Part shown: positions 24,101 through 33,310 of the stretch, piece after piece
Layout: every line of letters starts with the position of its first letter
How positions within the stretch are numbered: the stretch's first letter is position 1
Origin: Larus michahellis
Lineage: Eukaryota; Chordata; Aves; Charadriiformes; Laridae
Direction of reading: 5' to 3'
Assembly (NCBI RefSeq): GCF_964199755.1
Contig: NC_133903.1
Span: 7,209,001-7,273,000 of the forward strand
DNA: 64,000 nt
The notes under the pieces: model-generated
Told to the model about the DNA's origin: nothing
The model's database searches: none
Seen by the model: only the letters and a program-made list of their open reading frames with translations
Made by a program: the position numbers and the translations under genes

Positions 24101-25807
24101 GCCAGCCACGAGCTGCCCTCATTTCACGGCCTCATTAGACCCCCAGGAACGGTTTGGTTGGAAGCGAATGAGTCCCCAGGAGCAGATCACCGCCATGAGC
24201 CGGTCTCCTGGGATGGCAGGGGGATTTTGGGAGCTCTCAGGCTCATCAGCTCACCCTCGGGGAAGCCAGGCTGGCTCCTCTGCTGCCCACCCTGGAGGCA
24301 GGGGCTTGCAGAAACCCCCTTTACTCCTGCTTTTAGGCTCTGTGCACCCCTGGAGCTGCACAGTGGCAGAGGGACATCTGCCAGGGGTGTGCAAACCCCA
24401 CGGGGCCCCTTGCCCACAGCTGCTGGACCCCACATGTATCTGGAGGTGCCTGCACCACTTGGGGGGCTCCTGCTCCGGAGGCTGTGCGTGGAGGAGCAGG
24501 GATGGCCCCTGTGTCACCTCCACCACCCCACTCCAGCTTTTGTGGGCAGATGGCACCCAATTCCATATTGCCTTAAAAGAATTGGGGCAAAAGACAGTCT
24601 GGGGCTTTCCAGCATCAGGTCTGCCTCCAGTTACTCGCCAGTTTAACTGCTCCCTGCTCTATGATTATCCAAATAAATCTCTTTTAATCCCAGCTCCCTC
24701 ACAGCTCTTCTCCAGCGCTCTGTTGCCCAACTGCCCATTTAATGCAGCCACCGGGGAATGGAGCTGGGTGGGATGCTCTGCCCCATCCCATCAGCATCTG
24801 CTCCCACCCCAGGGAGGACAGTGGGGACACTGGTCCCCTGCCACCGGCATGGAGCCTGGCCGGGCTGTGGGGTTGCACCGGCAGCCCCTCCACTGGTACC
24901 AGTAATACCAGAGGCTCTGCATGATGGGCACGCAACCAGCGCCGGGGAGCGGGCGCTGGGCAGTGGCTGGGAAGCCATTCTCAGTGTCTGCGGACGTTTG
25001 GGTTTTTTTTTTTTCCCCCTGAGCCTGTCATTTATAAACTAATTGAATTGTTAATGAAACCTCCTCAAATAAGAGCGAGCGTGGTGTGCTCGCAGCTCTG
25101 CCACCTGCATTCCCCACGGTTTGCGACCTGAATACTGGCAACCTGGAAGAGGGTGAAGGAGTCTCGGCAGAACTGACCTATTTTGCTGGCCTGGGACTTG
25201 GCAGCTTTCCCTCCCCGCAGCAGATGGGTTTATTGGTGCCAAATCTGCACGGACGGGGACCCGAGCCCAGGCTGTGACCCACTCCAGACAGAGATTTTGG
25301 GGGGGTGTCAACCTGTCACGTGGAAATGGCATCTTTAGCATTAGGTGTGGTGGTTCGGGGTTGTTTTAGCTCTTGGCTGTAATGGAGAAGGGTCAGCAGA
25401 GGCTGGGGATGCTGCAATGTGCTTGGTGCTTTGCAGTGAGCTGGGGGGACACGGGGTTCTGGCGAGACATGAGGTCCTAGGGGGACATGGGGTCCTGGGG
25501 GGAGGCAGAGTCCTGGGGGGACATGGGGTCTTGGGGGGACACGGGGTCTGTCTGTGGCGTTGCCGTCCCCCCCTAACCCTCCTCCATCCGGCGGCAGGTT
25601 GCGCTGGCGGTGAAGGCGCTGCAGAGATACCGCCTGGGGACGGACATGTCGCTCTTTGCCACCGATCAGTTCGCTGCCGACCCCAACGCGGCGTACCCCG
25701 GCTACCCCACCGGCAGCGGCATCGAGAGCACAGAGACCTACCAGAGTCCCCCCTTCACCGAGACCTTAGACGCCAACCCGAAAGGGTACCAAGTGCCAGC
25801 GTACTGA
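5939..25807 (+). CDS. SYNGR3: Synaptogyrin-3 (four coding exons)
   Basis: Coding exons 5939-6037, 17016-17256, 23681-23823 and 25598-25807 join in phase (99+241+143+210 bases) to 230 residues plus stop; human SYNGR3 has about 229. The N-terminus MEGASFGAGRAGGAIDPVDF is the synaptogyrin-3 version, distinct from synaptogyrin-1. It is a MARVEL-domain tetraspan protein of synaptic vesicles. Hydrophobic segments are visible at about residues 29-46, 71-91, 105-128 and 146-168. The first lumenal loop has Cys47, Cys60 and Cys69, followed by the family signature FQQISSVKDRKRAVLLDLGF at 93-112. The cytoplasmic tail (about 170-230) is tyrosine-rich and ends GYQVPAY. All introns have GT/AG ends. The start is the first ATG in the CpG-rich exon. 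The human protein is known to associate with the dopamine transporter and with tau; that is family knowledge, not visible here. Next gene ZNF598 is convergent, as in human. Confidence 0.97.
6090..6375. repeat. GTGCAGTGCCCG-type tandem repeat in SYNGR3 intron 1
   Basis: Irregular iterations of GTGCGGTGCCCGGTGC / GTGCAGTGGCCATTGCA fill nearly 300 bases just after the exon 1 donor. Several opposite-strand open frames are by-products. Confidence 0.8.
7310..7412. repeat. Palindromic interspersed repeat (amniote type)
   Basis: GAGCATGTGCTTATCTTTAG...CACATGCTTAAAG...CACTTAAGTATTCTGCTGGA resembles a dispersed palindromic element common in reptile and bird genomes (acatgcttaaagttaagcac ... cttaagtgctttgctgga). 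The arms around 7318-7332 and 7358-7372 are inverted copies with mismatches. Family name not assigned. Confidence 0.5.
7640..7682. repeat. Two adjacent perfect palindromes
   Basis: 7640-7665 is a perfect 26-bp palindrome (arm TTTTGGGCAACTA, no loop). 7664-7682 is a perfect hairpin with arms AACTCACT/AGTGAGTT and loop GAT. They share two bases. Confidence 0.9.
8827..8855. repeat. Perfect 11-bp inverted repeat
   Basis: Arms TTTGATCCAAC (8827-8837) and GTTGGATCAAA (8845-8855) flank a 7-base loop CTGTGCA. Confidence 0.9.
17016..17256 (+). CDS. SYNGR3: SYNGR3 coding exon 2
   Basis: Codes residues 34-113 plus the first base of Gly114. The acceptor follows a pyrimidine tract (CTTCTGCAG|ATC) and the donor is TCAG|GTATGT. 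The exon carries the end of the first membrane segment, the lumenal loop with acidic and Asn residues, the second membrane segment and the conserved cytosolic FQQISSVKDRKR stretch. Confidence 0.96.
19150..19235 (+). mobile_element. CR1 LINE 3'-end fragment
   Basis: CTTGGAGCAGCAGGTTAGAC...CCCAGAGGTCCCTTCCCACC follows the CR1 tail pattern (ggagcaggggttggactagatgacctccagaggtcccttccaacc). Diverged; the 5' extent is unclear. Confidence 0.6.
20138..20185. repeat. Tandem repeat, 12 bp x 4
   Basis: Four units of GCAGGCAGGGGC, the second ending GGAAT. Same motif family without internal frame meaning. Confidence 0.85.
23681..23823 (+). CDS. SYNGR3: SYNGR3 coding exon 3
   Basis: Codes the rest of Gly114 to Trp161, including SFLWFVAFCFLANQW (third membrane segment) and GADAARAAITFSFFS leading into the fourth. 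Acceptor TCTTTCAG|GTT, donor TGG|GTAAGT, ending in phase 0. Only this frame continues the family sequence. Confidence 0.96.
23824..25597. other. SYNGR3 intron 3
   Basis: GC-rich intron with a long open frame that is not in the exon 3 frame and has no similarity, so it is not called. A G-rich tandem repeat occupies the 3' end. Confidence 0.6.
25443..25552. repeat. G-rich tandem repeat before SYNGR3 exon 4
   Basis: About six diverged copies of an 18-20 bp unit near GGGGGACATGGGGTCCTGG lie 45 bases upstream of the exon 4 acceptor. Confidence 0.85.
25598..25807 (+). CDS. SYNGR3: SYNGR3 coding exon 4 with stop
   Basis: Codes residues 162-230 and TGA. It starts VALAVKALQRYRLGTDMSLF after CGGCAG| and ends PKGYQVPAY. 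The tail contains AYPGYPTGSG and YQSPPFTETLD, close to the human tail. Confidence 0.96.
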   Translation, partial: VALAVKALQRYRLGTDMSLFATDQFAADPNAAYPGYPTGSGIESTETYQSPPFTETLDANPKGYQVPAY

Positions 25808-26071
25808 GGGGCGAGGGCCGTGTACCAAGAGACGGAGTCCTACGGTGCAGTACACTTAACCGGTTGATCGCAAATGTATTCAGTCCCATTTCCTTAATGT
25901 GGCAAGTCAGTGCTGGGTTCCTTACTATTAGCTAGTTGTGCAGTGAATTCTGTACAGTGGTATTGGTTCTTGTCTTACCTGTCCAAGGGTTTTTATAAAA
26001 GCAGTGTTCCCTCTAAGTTGGAAGGAAGGAAGGAAGGTTGCTACCACATCACCTGCGCGTGGCGAAAGACG

Positions 26072-26077
26072 AATAAA
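26072..26077 (+). terminator. SYNGR3: Proximal poly(A) signal of SYNGR3
   Basis: Canonical AATAAA, 265 bases after the stop codon. It would give a short 3'UTR. Confidence 0.5.
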
Positions 26078-28198
26078 TGCCCTCTCTGAGGCTTGACACC
26101 GGGCAATCGGTGGTTGGGTTCTGCTGAGCGCCCGCGAAAGCCCAGAAAATAACCTTTTCCTGTTAGAAAACACAGTAGCTGAGGGGTTGTTACTTAATCT
26201 CGTTCTTCCAGAGCTAACACAGAATCGGTCTCGCGGTGGCGAGGGTGGGTGGGCGGCGCGGGGGAGTTCAGCCCCGTGCCGCTCCCGCTGCAGAGCTTTC
26301 CTGTACACGTTCCACGGAGAGTGCCAAATTCACAAAGAAATAAGTGGCATCTGTGTTACTTTTATTTGTATATATTTACTGTACAAAAGAAAAAAAAAAA
26401 ATCCAAACAGGTGTTTCAAACTTAGCTTAGGATGCAAGCGGCATGGGGGGGGCGGCACAGCGGGCTGGGGGTTATGTTAAATATCCGAATTGCTTCTGGG
26501 CTTCAACAGGATTCTGGTTGAGGATGTAAAAAAGTTACCGTTTGAGACTGGAAACCAGTTCAGCAGCAGTTGGCTGCTAATTAGGAATAGCCTTTTATCA
26601 GGGGAAAGTACGGTGCGTTGCAGTTCCACTTCTTCACCGGGGCGGGGGGTGGGGGGGGGTGGGGTTGGGAAAGTTTGCAAATTTACAAGTAGTTTCTGGT
26701 TGGCAATGCTGAGCACTTACTCACGCTCAAACTCCAAACTGCCAACACAAAAAGGGTGGGTGTCTCAGCGGCTCAAAGTCCAAGTCAGTTAGGAGTGGCA
26801 CCGAACTCGTGTGTTTATACTGGGAGCAGCCGCCATCTGTCGTCGGCTGCAGCAGAACCTCAGGTGCGGATGTACATTTTACCCCGTGGTCTCTAGAAAT
26901 GAGGAATTCAGCGACTTTTTAGCGGCCGTTGAAGTCCATCATGTGGGGGCTCACAGCCCCGCGTTTGCAAATAGAAGGAGAAGAGAGTGAATGAGAAACG
27001 CCCGGGAAAGAGGCTGCGTTTCGGTTTTCAGCAGCAAAATTCCTGCCTTCTCAAAAACAACTCGACGGGCAAAATCCGGTAGGTCCTCGTCAGCGGCCTG
27101 CCTGTTTTCCCCGCCCGTCTGCCTGCGCGGCGGCAGCCATCGGAGCTGTTTGTCACTAAGGACTGAGCAAAGGAGCTGAAACTTGAATTCCCGACCACCT
27201 CGGTGGTGGCTCCATCCTTAGAGGCCCCCGGCTCTCCCGGCTCCCGGTGGCTGTTGAGTCAGGGTTTCGCCTTCCCGGTTTAACGCCGGCAAAAGTTGGG
27301 TGCTGCCTTCTGACCTCGTGACAAGCAATAGTTACCGGGCTGCCCCGGCTCTCCTTGTAGCAAAACCATCCAGCAGGTTTTTTTTTGTTTGTTTTTGGTC
27401 ATCATTAACACAGCTCATTTCTGCTGCTAAATTGCAAATAAATGCATGAATTCAGAAGCAGCAAATCTCATCACGAGCAGCGACAAAGTGCATTACCTGA
27501 CTCCCCTACGATTCAGGCCGGGTTAAATTGTGGATTTGCAGCGCGGGCGAGTTTGCTGGCGCTGAGCTCCTCCCGCTCTGCTGGCAGCACCGCAGCCACT
27601 GGAGCTGGACGGGGATTTTTTTTTACGGCAGCGTTTCCCAACTCGGACACTTCTCCCGTGCCGCTGCAGCCTCCCCGTGCAGCGCGGCCGCACGCGGTGA
27701 CACCGAGACCTGCCGTCCCCCCCGCGGTCCCCACCATGGACTTGCCCAACAGCGACAGCAGAGGCGATGTCTCGCCCTCTGGACGCCTTTGCGCCCACTT
27801 GGAGGTCCAAACGCTATCAGGGTACGTAGCGCTCAGCTGCCTGGTCCTGCTGCCCGCAGCGGAGGCAGGAGCATGAGCAGGAGGTGTCACTTGCTCAACT
27901 AATGCAAGGAGCAAGGAAGAGGTGACCCAGGGGCGTCTGCCGGTGGCCTGTGCCAGCTGGGCTTGGTAAACAGCGAGACATCCTTGCATTAAGTAGACCA
28001 GGGACACCCCAACCCCAGTCGGGTATAAGCCTAAATTAATTACGTGACCCTTGCGATTTTTCTAGAGTCTTGCTGGGAAAAAAAGGCAAAGGATTTTAAC
28101 ACAGGGTACGGTAGAACTGTAGCAATATTTTCCTTAGAGGGAACACTGAAATTTTAGCAGCACAAACAGTACTTGTGTTAATATTTTAGCAAAATTAT

Positions 28199-28224
28199 AA
28201 TCAATTTAAATGTTTAAATTGATT
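28199..28224. repeat. Perfect AT-rich inverted repeat
   Basis: Arms AATCAATTTAAA and TTTAAATTGATT, 12 bp each, flank TG. If transcribed in the SYNGR3 3'UTR it would form a hairpin, though a very AU-rich one. Confidence 0.9.
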
Positions 28225-28686
28225 GTATGTGAGATAATGTTTGTTCGGTACATTGTATTTTTTCTAACTATATAACTGTTCCAGAGTTTCCTTGTAACCG
28301 TAAAGAACTAAAGCTCTGTCTGACTGCGGGACGTGTCCTGACCCCTGGTGTAACCATGCTGAATATTACAACATCTGAATGTACGCACCGAGGCCTGCAT
28401 TGCCTTTCTTTCCTCCCCACCCTCCCACCCGCTGGCGGTGGGACGCAGAAGGGACACACACGCACCCCCCACGCACACTCTCACGCCGGCCCCCACCTTA
28501 AGAGCCGCAGCGGTGAAACGGGGACGACTTCAGCACGTCTTCATCCCCCTGCCCAGCCGAGGCACCCTCCTTGTTCTTCTCAAGGTCAGCGGCTTTTTAC
28601 AGCTCCCCAAAAGTCAGTATTACCTTTAACTTACAGTGGGCACGGCGAGCGTGCAAGGACCTGGCTGCGTTTTGCTGGGCAGGAGA

Positions 28687-28722
28687 GAAGGAGGAGGAGG
28701 AGGAGGAGGAGGAGGAGGAAGG
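28687..28722. repeat. (GGA)n microsatellite
   Basis: About ten GGA/GAG triplets in a pure-purine run. Confidence 0.9.
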
Positions 28723-30958
28723 GGCTTGGGCGCCTGAGAGGTTTCCTGGCAGCGGGAAGGCAGGACAGATTGCTCCTTGATTAAACTGGAGCCAGGAATA
28801 ACGTGTCCAGCCGCGCCAACAGACACCTCAAGGAAGCTTAACCCTGCTCCCTCTGTCACCAAAAAGGCCGGTCCCCGTCGGTGGAGGGGAGGACGTCCCC
28901 GCCGGGGCGGCGCTGGGAAGGACGGGGGCTGCAGGGGCAGGCAGCACCTACGGGCAGGCAGCCCACAGTTGTCGTCTTTTTTCCAGGCACTAGCGATGGG
29001 TTTCTGTATGTAGCCGCCCCGCTGGGGCTGCGTCAGCCATGCAGGATGGGACAAGCCCTAATTAACGTGGTACCGCACCGTCTGAGACACACACGCCTCG
29101 CAATGAGCATTTCCCCATCTCGAACTAAACCCATTTTCTGCTTTGTTGGCGAGGCCGTTGCCGAATGCCCGTGCAGCTCCCCAGCCGGCAGCCGTCGAGG
29201 CTGAATTAAAACGTGCTCGGAGGCAGGGCGAGAGGCCCCCAGCCCGGCCCGCGATGCCACGTGCTGCCCGCTGTAGGAAGCCCTCTCTTTGCCAGCCCGC
29301 GCCGCGTCCCCGCCGGCTGTTGGGTGCCAGCGGTGCCCTGCGTTAACTGTCGTGGCACATCGGCGCGTCCGTGGCTCGTCAGGCAGACTAGCGTGTACAG
29401 GTATGGACTGTAGCTAAATATAACCGTACAGGCTTATGGTTAGAGAATTAGATCCATCGGTGTAGTAAGTGTAGTATATTATTTGGGGTTCAAGTATTCG
29501 TAACATCATCCTTCGTACTTCTTTCTCCCACGTTTTTTTCCTCCCCGTGCATTCGCTGCGGTACGGTAGCACTAGCAGCTTTCCTTGTCACCCTCCGCAC
29601 CACGTCCCGAAAAGCATGCCAGGATTGTGCCGTGACTTTGTGCCACGCCAGCTGCTCCCCCCATGCTGTCCTCGCAAGCTGTTTAATATCTCCTCTGTTC
29701 TCCTAGAGATCGCAGAAGCCCAGCAGCTCGCTGGAGCTTGCGGAGGGCAGGAGCCTGCTGCTCTCAGGCTAGCGTGCCGAACGCTTCTGCGTAGCGTCAG
29801 CACTGAATTTAGGTGTAAAGAACAGAATTCAAACAACCCTGGACCTTTCCTGGAGATGTATTCTGCCAAATCACCTGGCTCCGGGAGGTTCTCTGGCGAC
29901 AACAGATATTTCTCAGCACTGAAGTTAACCACATCATGGGTTTCGCAAATTTATTTTAAGCATGTTAAAAGATTTGAAAGAATTGGGATTTTTTTTTTTT
30001 TTTCCAACATTTTAAGCTATTCCTAGCAAAGCTGAAGTTTTGCTTAACTGATACTTAGTAAAAACATCTCCCCAGTTACGCGCTTCTGTATCTCACGCAG
30101 CTTGAGCGGAGCCCTCCCGCTCAGTCACCTCTACGAGCAGTTGGGATCTCACTGGCTGTTCTGCATGGATGCTGTAGGACAAGTTTCCCATCAGTTCATG
30201 CTACAGCAGCAAGTGACAACTGTGGCATTTCTTTGCTACTTCTGTCAACCAGCAATTCCCTCCAGGGGTAACTCGCACCCTTCTCTCTCCCCGCAACCAG
30301 CCCCCCAAAGGGCAGATGGCTGGCTCTTGGTTCCGCCTGCTGCGGAGCGTCACTGATGTTGCGAATGCTGATGTCACTTAAACAAAACTAAGCTAACTGT
30401 GGTCATTGTCTACTCATTAAATGACATTATTACATTTTGTGGGATCAGTATTTCTCCTGATACAGGCTACTGTACATAGTTGCAGAGTTTCTTTCGGCCA
30501 CCTTTGTGTTCCCCGAGGGATGGGTCTAGTTCCACTCTGGTTTATTCCTGGTACTTTTCTAGGAAGCACTTGGAGGCCGCGCGTGTCAGAAGACCCTCTC
30601 CCACGACCAGTGAGGCTCGAAACCAGCCTTCACTCTATCAACTTGAAACCCAAGTTCAGCTGCCTGTGTTTTGTTGCAATATGCATTTAAACCTCAGATT
30701 CTTTAAGAGTTTTAATATCAAACCAATACCAAACTTAAGTTTTTTTTGCAGATACCTCTGTATAAGCAGACCGCTTCAAAGAGTTGCAGTTGTCACTAAT
30801 CATCTTACGTGCATTGTAGTATAAAGTGGACTGTGTATGGAAATAAGTTAAAAATGTTTACAACTTTTGTATATATTATATATATAAAAATATCTTTTGA
30901 GAGAACAATCTGTGACTATGTATTTTCGGTGTCTGTGTACCAGCTGCAACTTATTTTC

Positions 30959-30964
30959 AATAAA
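30959..30964 (+). terminator. SYNGR3: Distal poly(A) signal of SYNGR3
   Basis: AATAAA at the end of an AT-rich UTR-like stretch and just before the convergent ZNF598 signal. The best candidate for the outer gene end. Confidence 0.65.
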
Positions 30965-31010
30965 GAGTTAAAAAATGAATAGAAGCGGCCTGGAAAAAAT
31001 TTGGTAATAC

Positions 31011-31016
31011 TTTATT
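31011..31016 (-). terminator. ZNF598: Distal poly(A) signal of ZNF598
   Basis: TTTATT on the plus strand, AATAAA in transcript sense, nearly 2 kb after the stop. Other in-sense AATAAA copies lie at 31727-31732 and, only 14 bases after the stop codon, at 32943-32948. Confidence 0.6.
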
Positions 31017-32962
31017 TAATCAGGTGAGCACAAGGGACAAAGAAACTGCATCATCAGGCCAGAGAGATCGATCGCCTCGAGGAAACTTACAGCAGCACCC
31101 GCCCGGTGGGAACTACGTATCTGCTAACACAGAAGAAATTAACTGAAAATCATGGGAAGACGTAAGATGCTCCTGCAGAGAATACGCATTTCATTGCCCC
31201 CGAACTTTACAAACCGAAGGAAGAGCCAGGGAAAAGAGCTGGCAGCGTAGATCAGTTGCTGACTGGAAGTATTGGGGGCAGCTGGCATCAAACCAAAGCG
31301 CTGCTGCCGTGGGTCGTGTCACGGCGGTGTCACGGGCAACTACACCCCGCTCTGCTCCGGAGGAACCTGACTCGAAGCAGGAACACGGAAGCGTTACTAC
31401 TTGTCACGTACTCATGCATTTTACAAACAGCCATGCAGCCAAATAATCCTCCCCATCCCCATTTTTTTCAGGGCGTGCAGCCTGGCCCCTGTGCTGAACA
31501 CAACACGTTCAGGTATTCAAAAAACCCCAGTCTTAATTATTTGGAAAAAGAAATCAAAAAGCACTTTGCAGCCTGACAGCAAGCGAAAATAAGAAGTGTA
31601 AGGCAAGGAAAACTTTCTGTAGCCAGCACTAGCTCTTCAGCACTACTCTGAGCTCAATTTCATAGAAATGATGCTTATATAAAAGCAGTGTTTTTGTCAC
31701 TAAAAATTACATAAATTAATTTCAACTTTATTCCCACACGTTAAAAATAACTAAACCTGGTCTGCCAGGATGGGAGAGAGTCAGACACTGAATTCCAGCC
31801 ATGAAAGTGCACTGCAGGGAGGACTCTTGTCACTCCGTCCCGTCACAGCTGCTGCTGGAGGAGTCGCGTCAAAACGAGGAACAGATTCCCCTCTTGCGTC
31901 CGAGAGGTGGAATTTAGAGATGCCGAGCAACGTAAGCAAAGCTACTTCAGACCGGTATCACCAAGGGAGGGACAGGATGTCAACGCTCCGTACAGTCTGA
32001 ACAAATCATCCTTGTTAGCGCAGACCACTGTAAACAGATAAATGCACTTCAAGGCACTGCAGATAAACACGGTCAATGATCAGCAGCATTTAATGTCCCA
32101 AGATGATGCTGTCTGGAGCTACCACCATTAATACATCCAAGAAATTAGAAACATGGCAGTCATTAAATAAAATTACTGTGAAGTGTGCTTTACAGAAAGT
32201 AAAGCCTTACTGTTATTATTCTACATGCAGTGCTACAAAATAAGTTTCTTTAAAGAGCACGTTACATAAAAGGTCAGAGGCAACTTCAAATCTCACGTTC
32301 AACTCATCGCACAGATCAGTCCAATTCTTCAAGTAGTAGAATTAATTCCGTTTTCAGACAGGAATTTTCTTTGCTGTGTGAGCAGCCCAACGTTTACAGA
32401 CACGCAGCTGTAACGGTCTTACTCACCGGTGAGTAGCATCTTTTCCTGTCCTGCACCTTTGTACCCCTGACTACTGTGATCTTCGTGGTCACAGAAATAG
32501 CACAAAAAAAAATAATAAAATAATCAGAATATTTTAAGGGAAGCCATTTGTGCTTCCTTTCATTTCAGTGATTCTTAATCTTCCCCCACCCCCTGAAAAA
32601 AGAAAGAAAGAATCCAAAGCAGATGCTTATTCCCCTATTGTGTCCCCGTCAGTTTTCAGATCAGAAAGTATTTTCTCAGCTATTGCATGTTACAGGAGAA
32701 AGGTGGCCCCCTGCCTGCCCACCCTGCCACTTCAGCCTAATTCTACTCAGGCATTTCGGAAGCTCAGACTTTGGATGTTAATTAGCTACGGCGCAGTCCA
32801 GTGATCCCTTTGCACAGTATTTATGAACAGCACGGAGAGGGCTCTCTAACGGTTACCCGACTACTCAACTGGCACCGGCTCTCAGCCACACTACACTGCC
32901 AAACCTCATTCCAAAAAGTGCATATTCATAGACAGAGACTCTTTTATTGGTCTTCAGGAAAG
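31017..32962 (-). other. ZNF598: ZNF598 3'UTR
   Basis: AT-rich stretch after the TAG with no coding frame of note. Limits rest on the poly(A) signal; cleavage is probably near 30990-31000. Confidence 0.6.
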
Positions 32963-33310
32963 CTAACTGATGATTCTGCTGATTGCTTGTAAGGAAGGGA
33001 ACTCCTCATCCTCAATATGCAAAGCTTTATGGGTGACAACGTCCTGCTGAGTCAGTACTTGCTTACACGTCGGGCAGATATAGCAGTCGAGATCAGAGTT
33101 GGAGTCCGTCTGCCAAACGTTCTTTTTGTTCTTTTTGGATTTGTTTGAGCTTTGTTTTTCTTTGATTCTGAAATCGTTGTGAGCAGAAAGCAGTTCTTGT
33201 TGCTTAACTGTGTCCGGCAACAACACCAACAACTCGTTAAAAATTTTCTTGAAGTTATCTCCAAGCAGTTCTCGGCAACTTTTGTAATACTGTGCAGCAG
33301 AAATCAGACC
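32963..33310 (-). CDS. ZNF598: ZNF598 coding exon 12 with stop
   Basis: Codes 761-875 and TAG. Starts GLISAAQYYKSCRELLGDNF and ends EEFPSLQAISRIIS. A CYICPTCKQV...THKALH finger and the basic NKSKKNKK patch are visible. Acceptor CTGAAG|GGT. Confidence 0.96.
   Translation of the reverse strand, partial: GLISAAQYYKSCRELLGDNFKKIFNELLVLLPDTVKQQELLSAHNDFRIKEKQSSNKSKKNKKNVWQTDSNSDLDCYICPTCKQVLTQQDVVTHKALHIEDEEFPSLQAISRIIS

Larger units (their letters stand above)
25808..30985 (+). other. SYNGR3: SYNGR3 3'UTR (probable long form) and alternatives
   Basis: No coding frame continues after the TGA. AATAAA occurs early (26072-26077), again at 27437-27442 and finally at 30959-30964. The last 600 bases are AT-rich and UTR-like. 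Pumilio-type TGTATATA sites occur at 26367-26374 and 30869-30876. A poly-G tract (about 26639-26665) and a (GGA)n run (about 28690-28720) interrupt it. A CpG-rich block at about 27500-27850 is atypical for a 3'UTR. How far transcription really runs needs RNA data. Confidence 0.5.

Noticed and set aside
23697-24905. 402-codon plus-strand open frame starting within SYNGR3 exon 3
   Set aside because: It is out of the exon 3 reading frame and runs through intron 3; no similarity.
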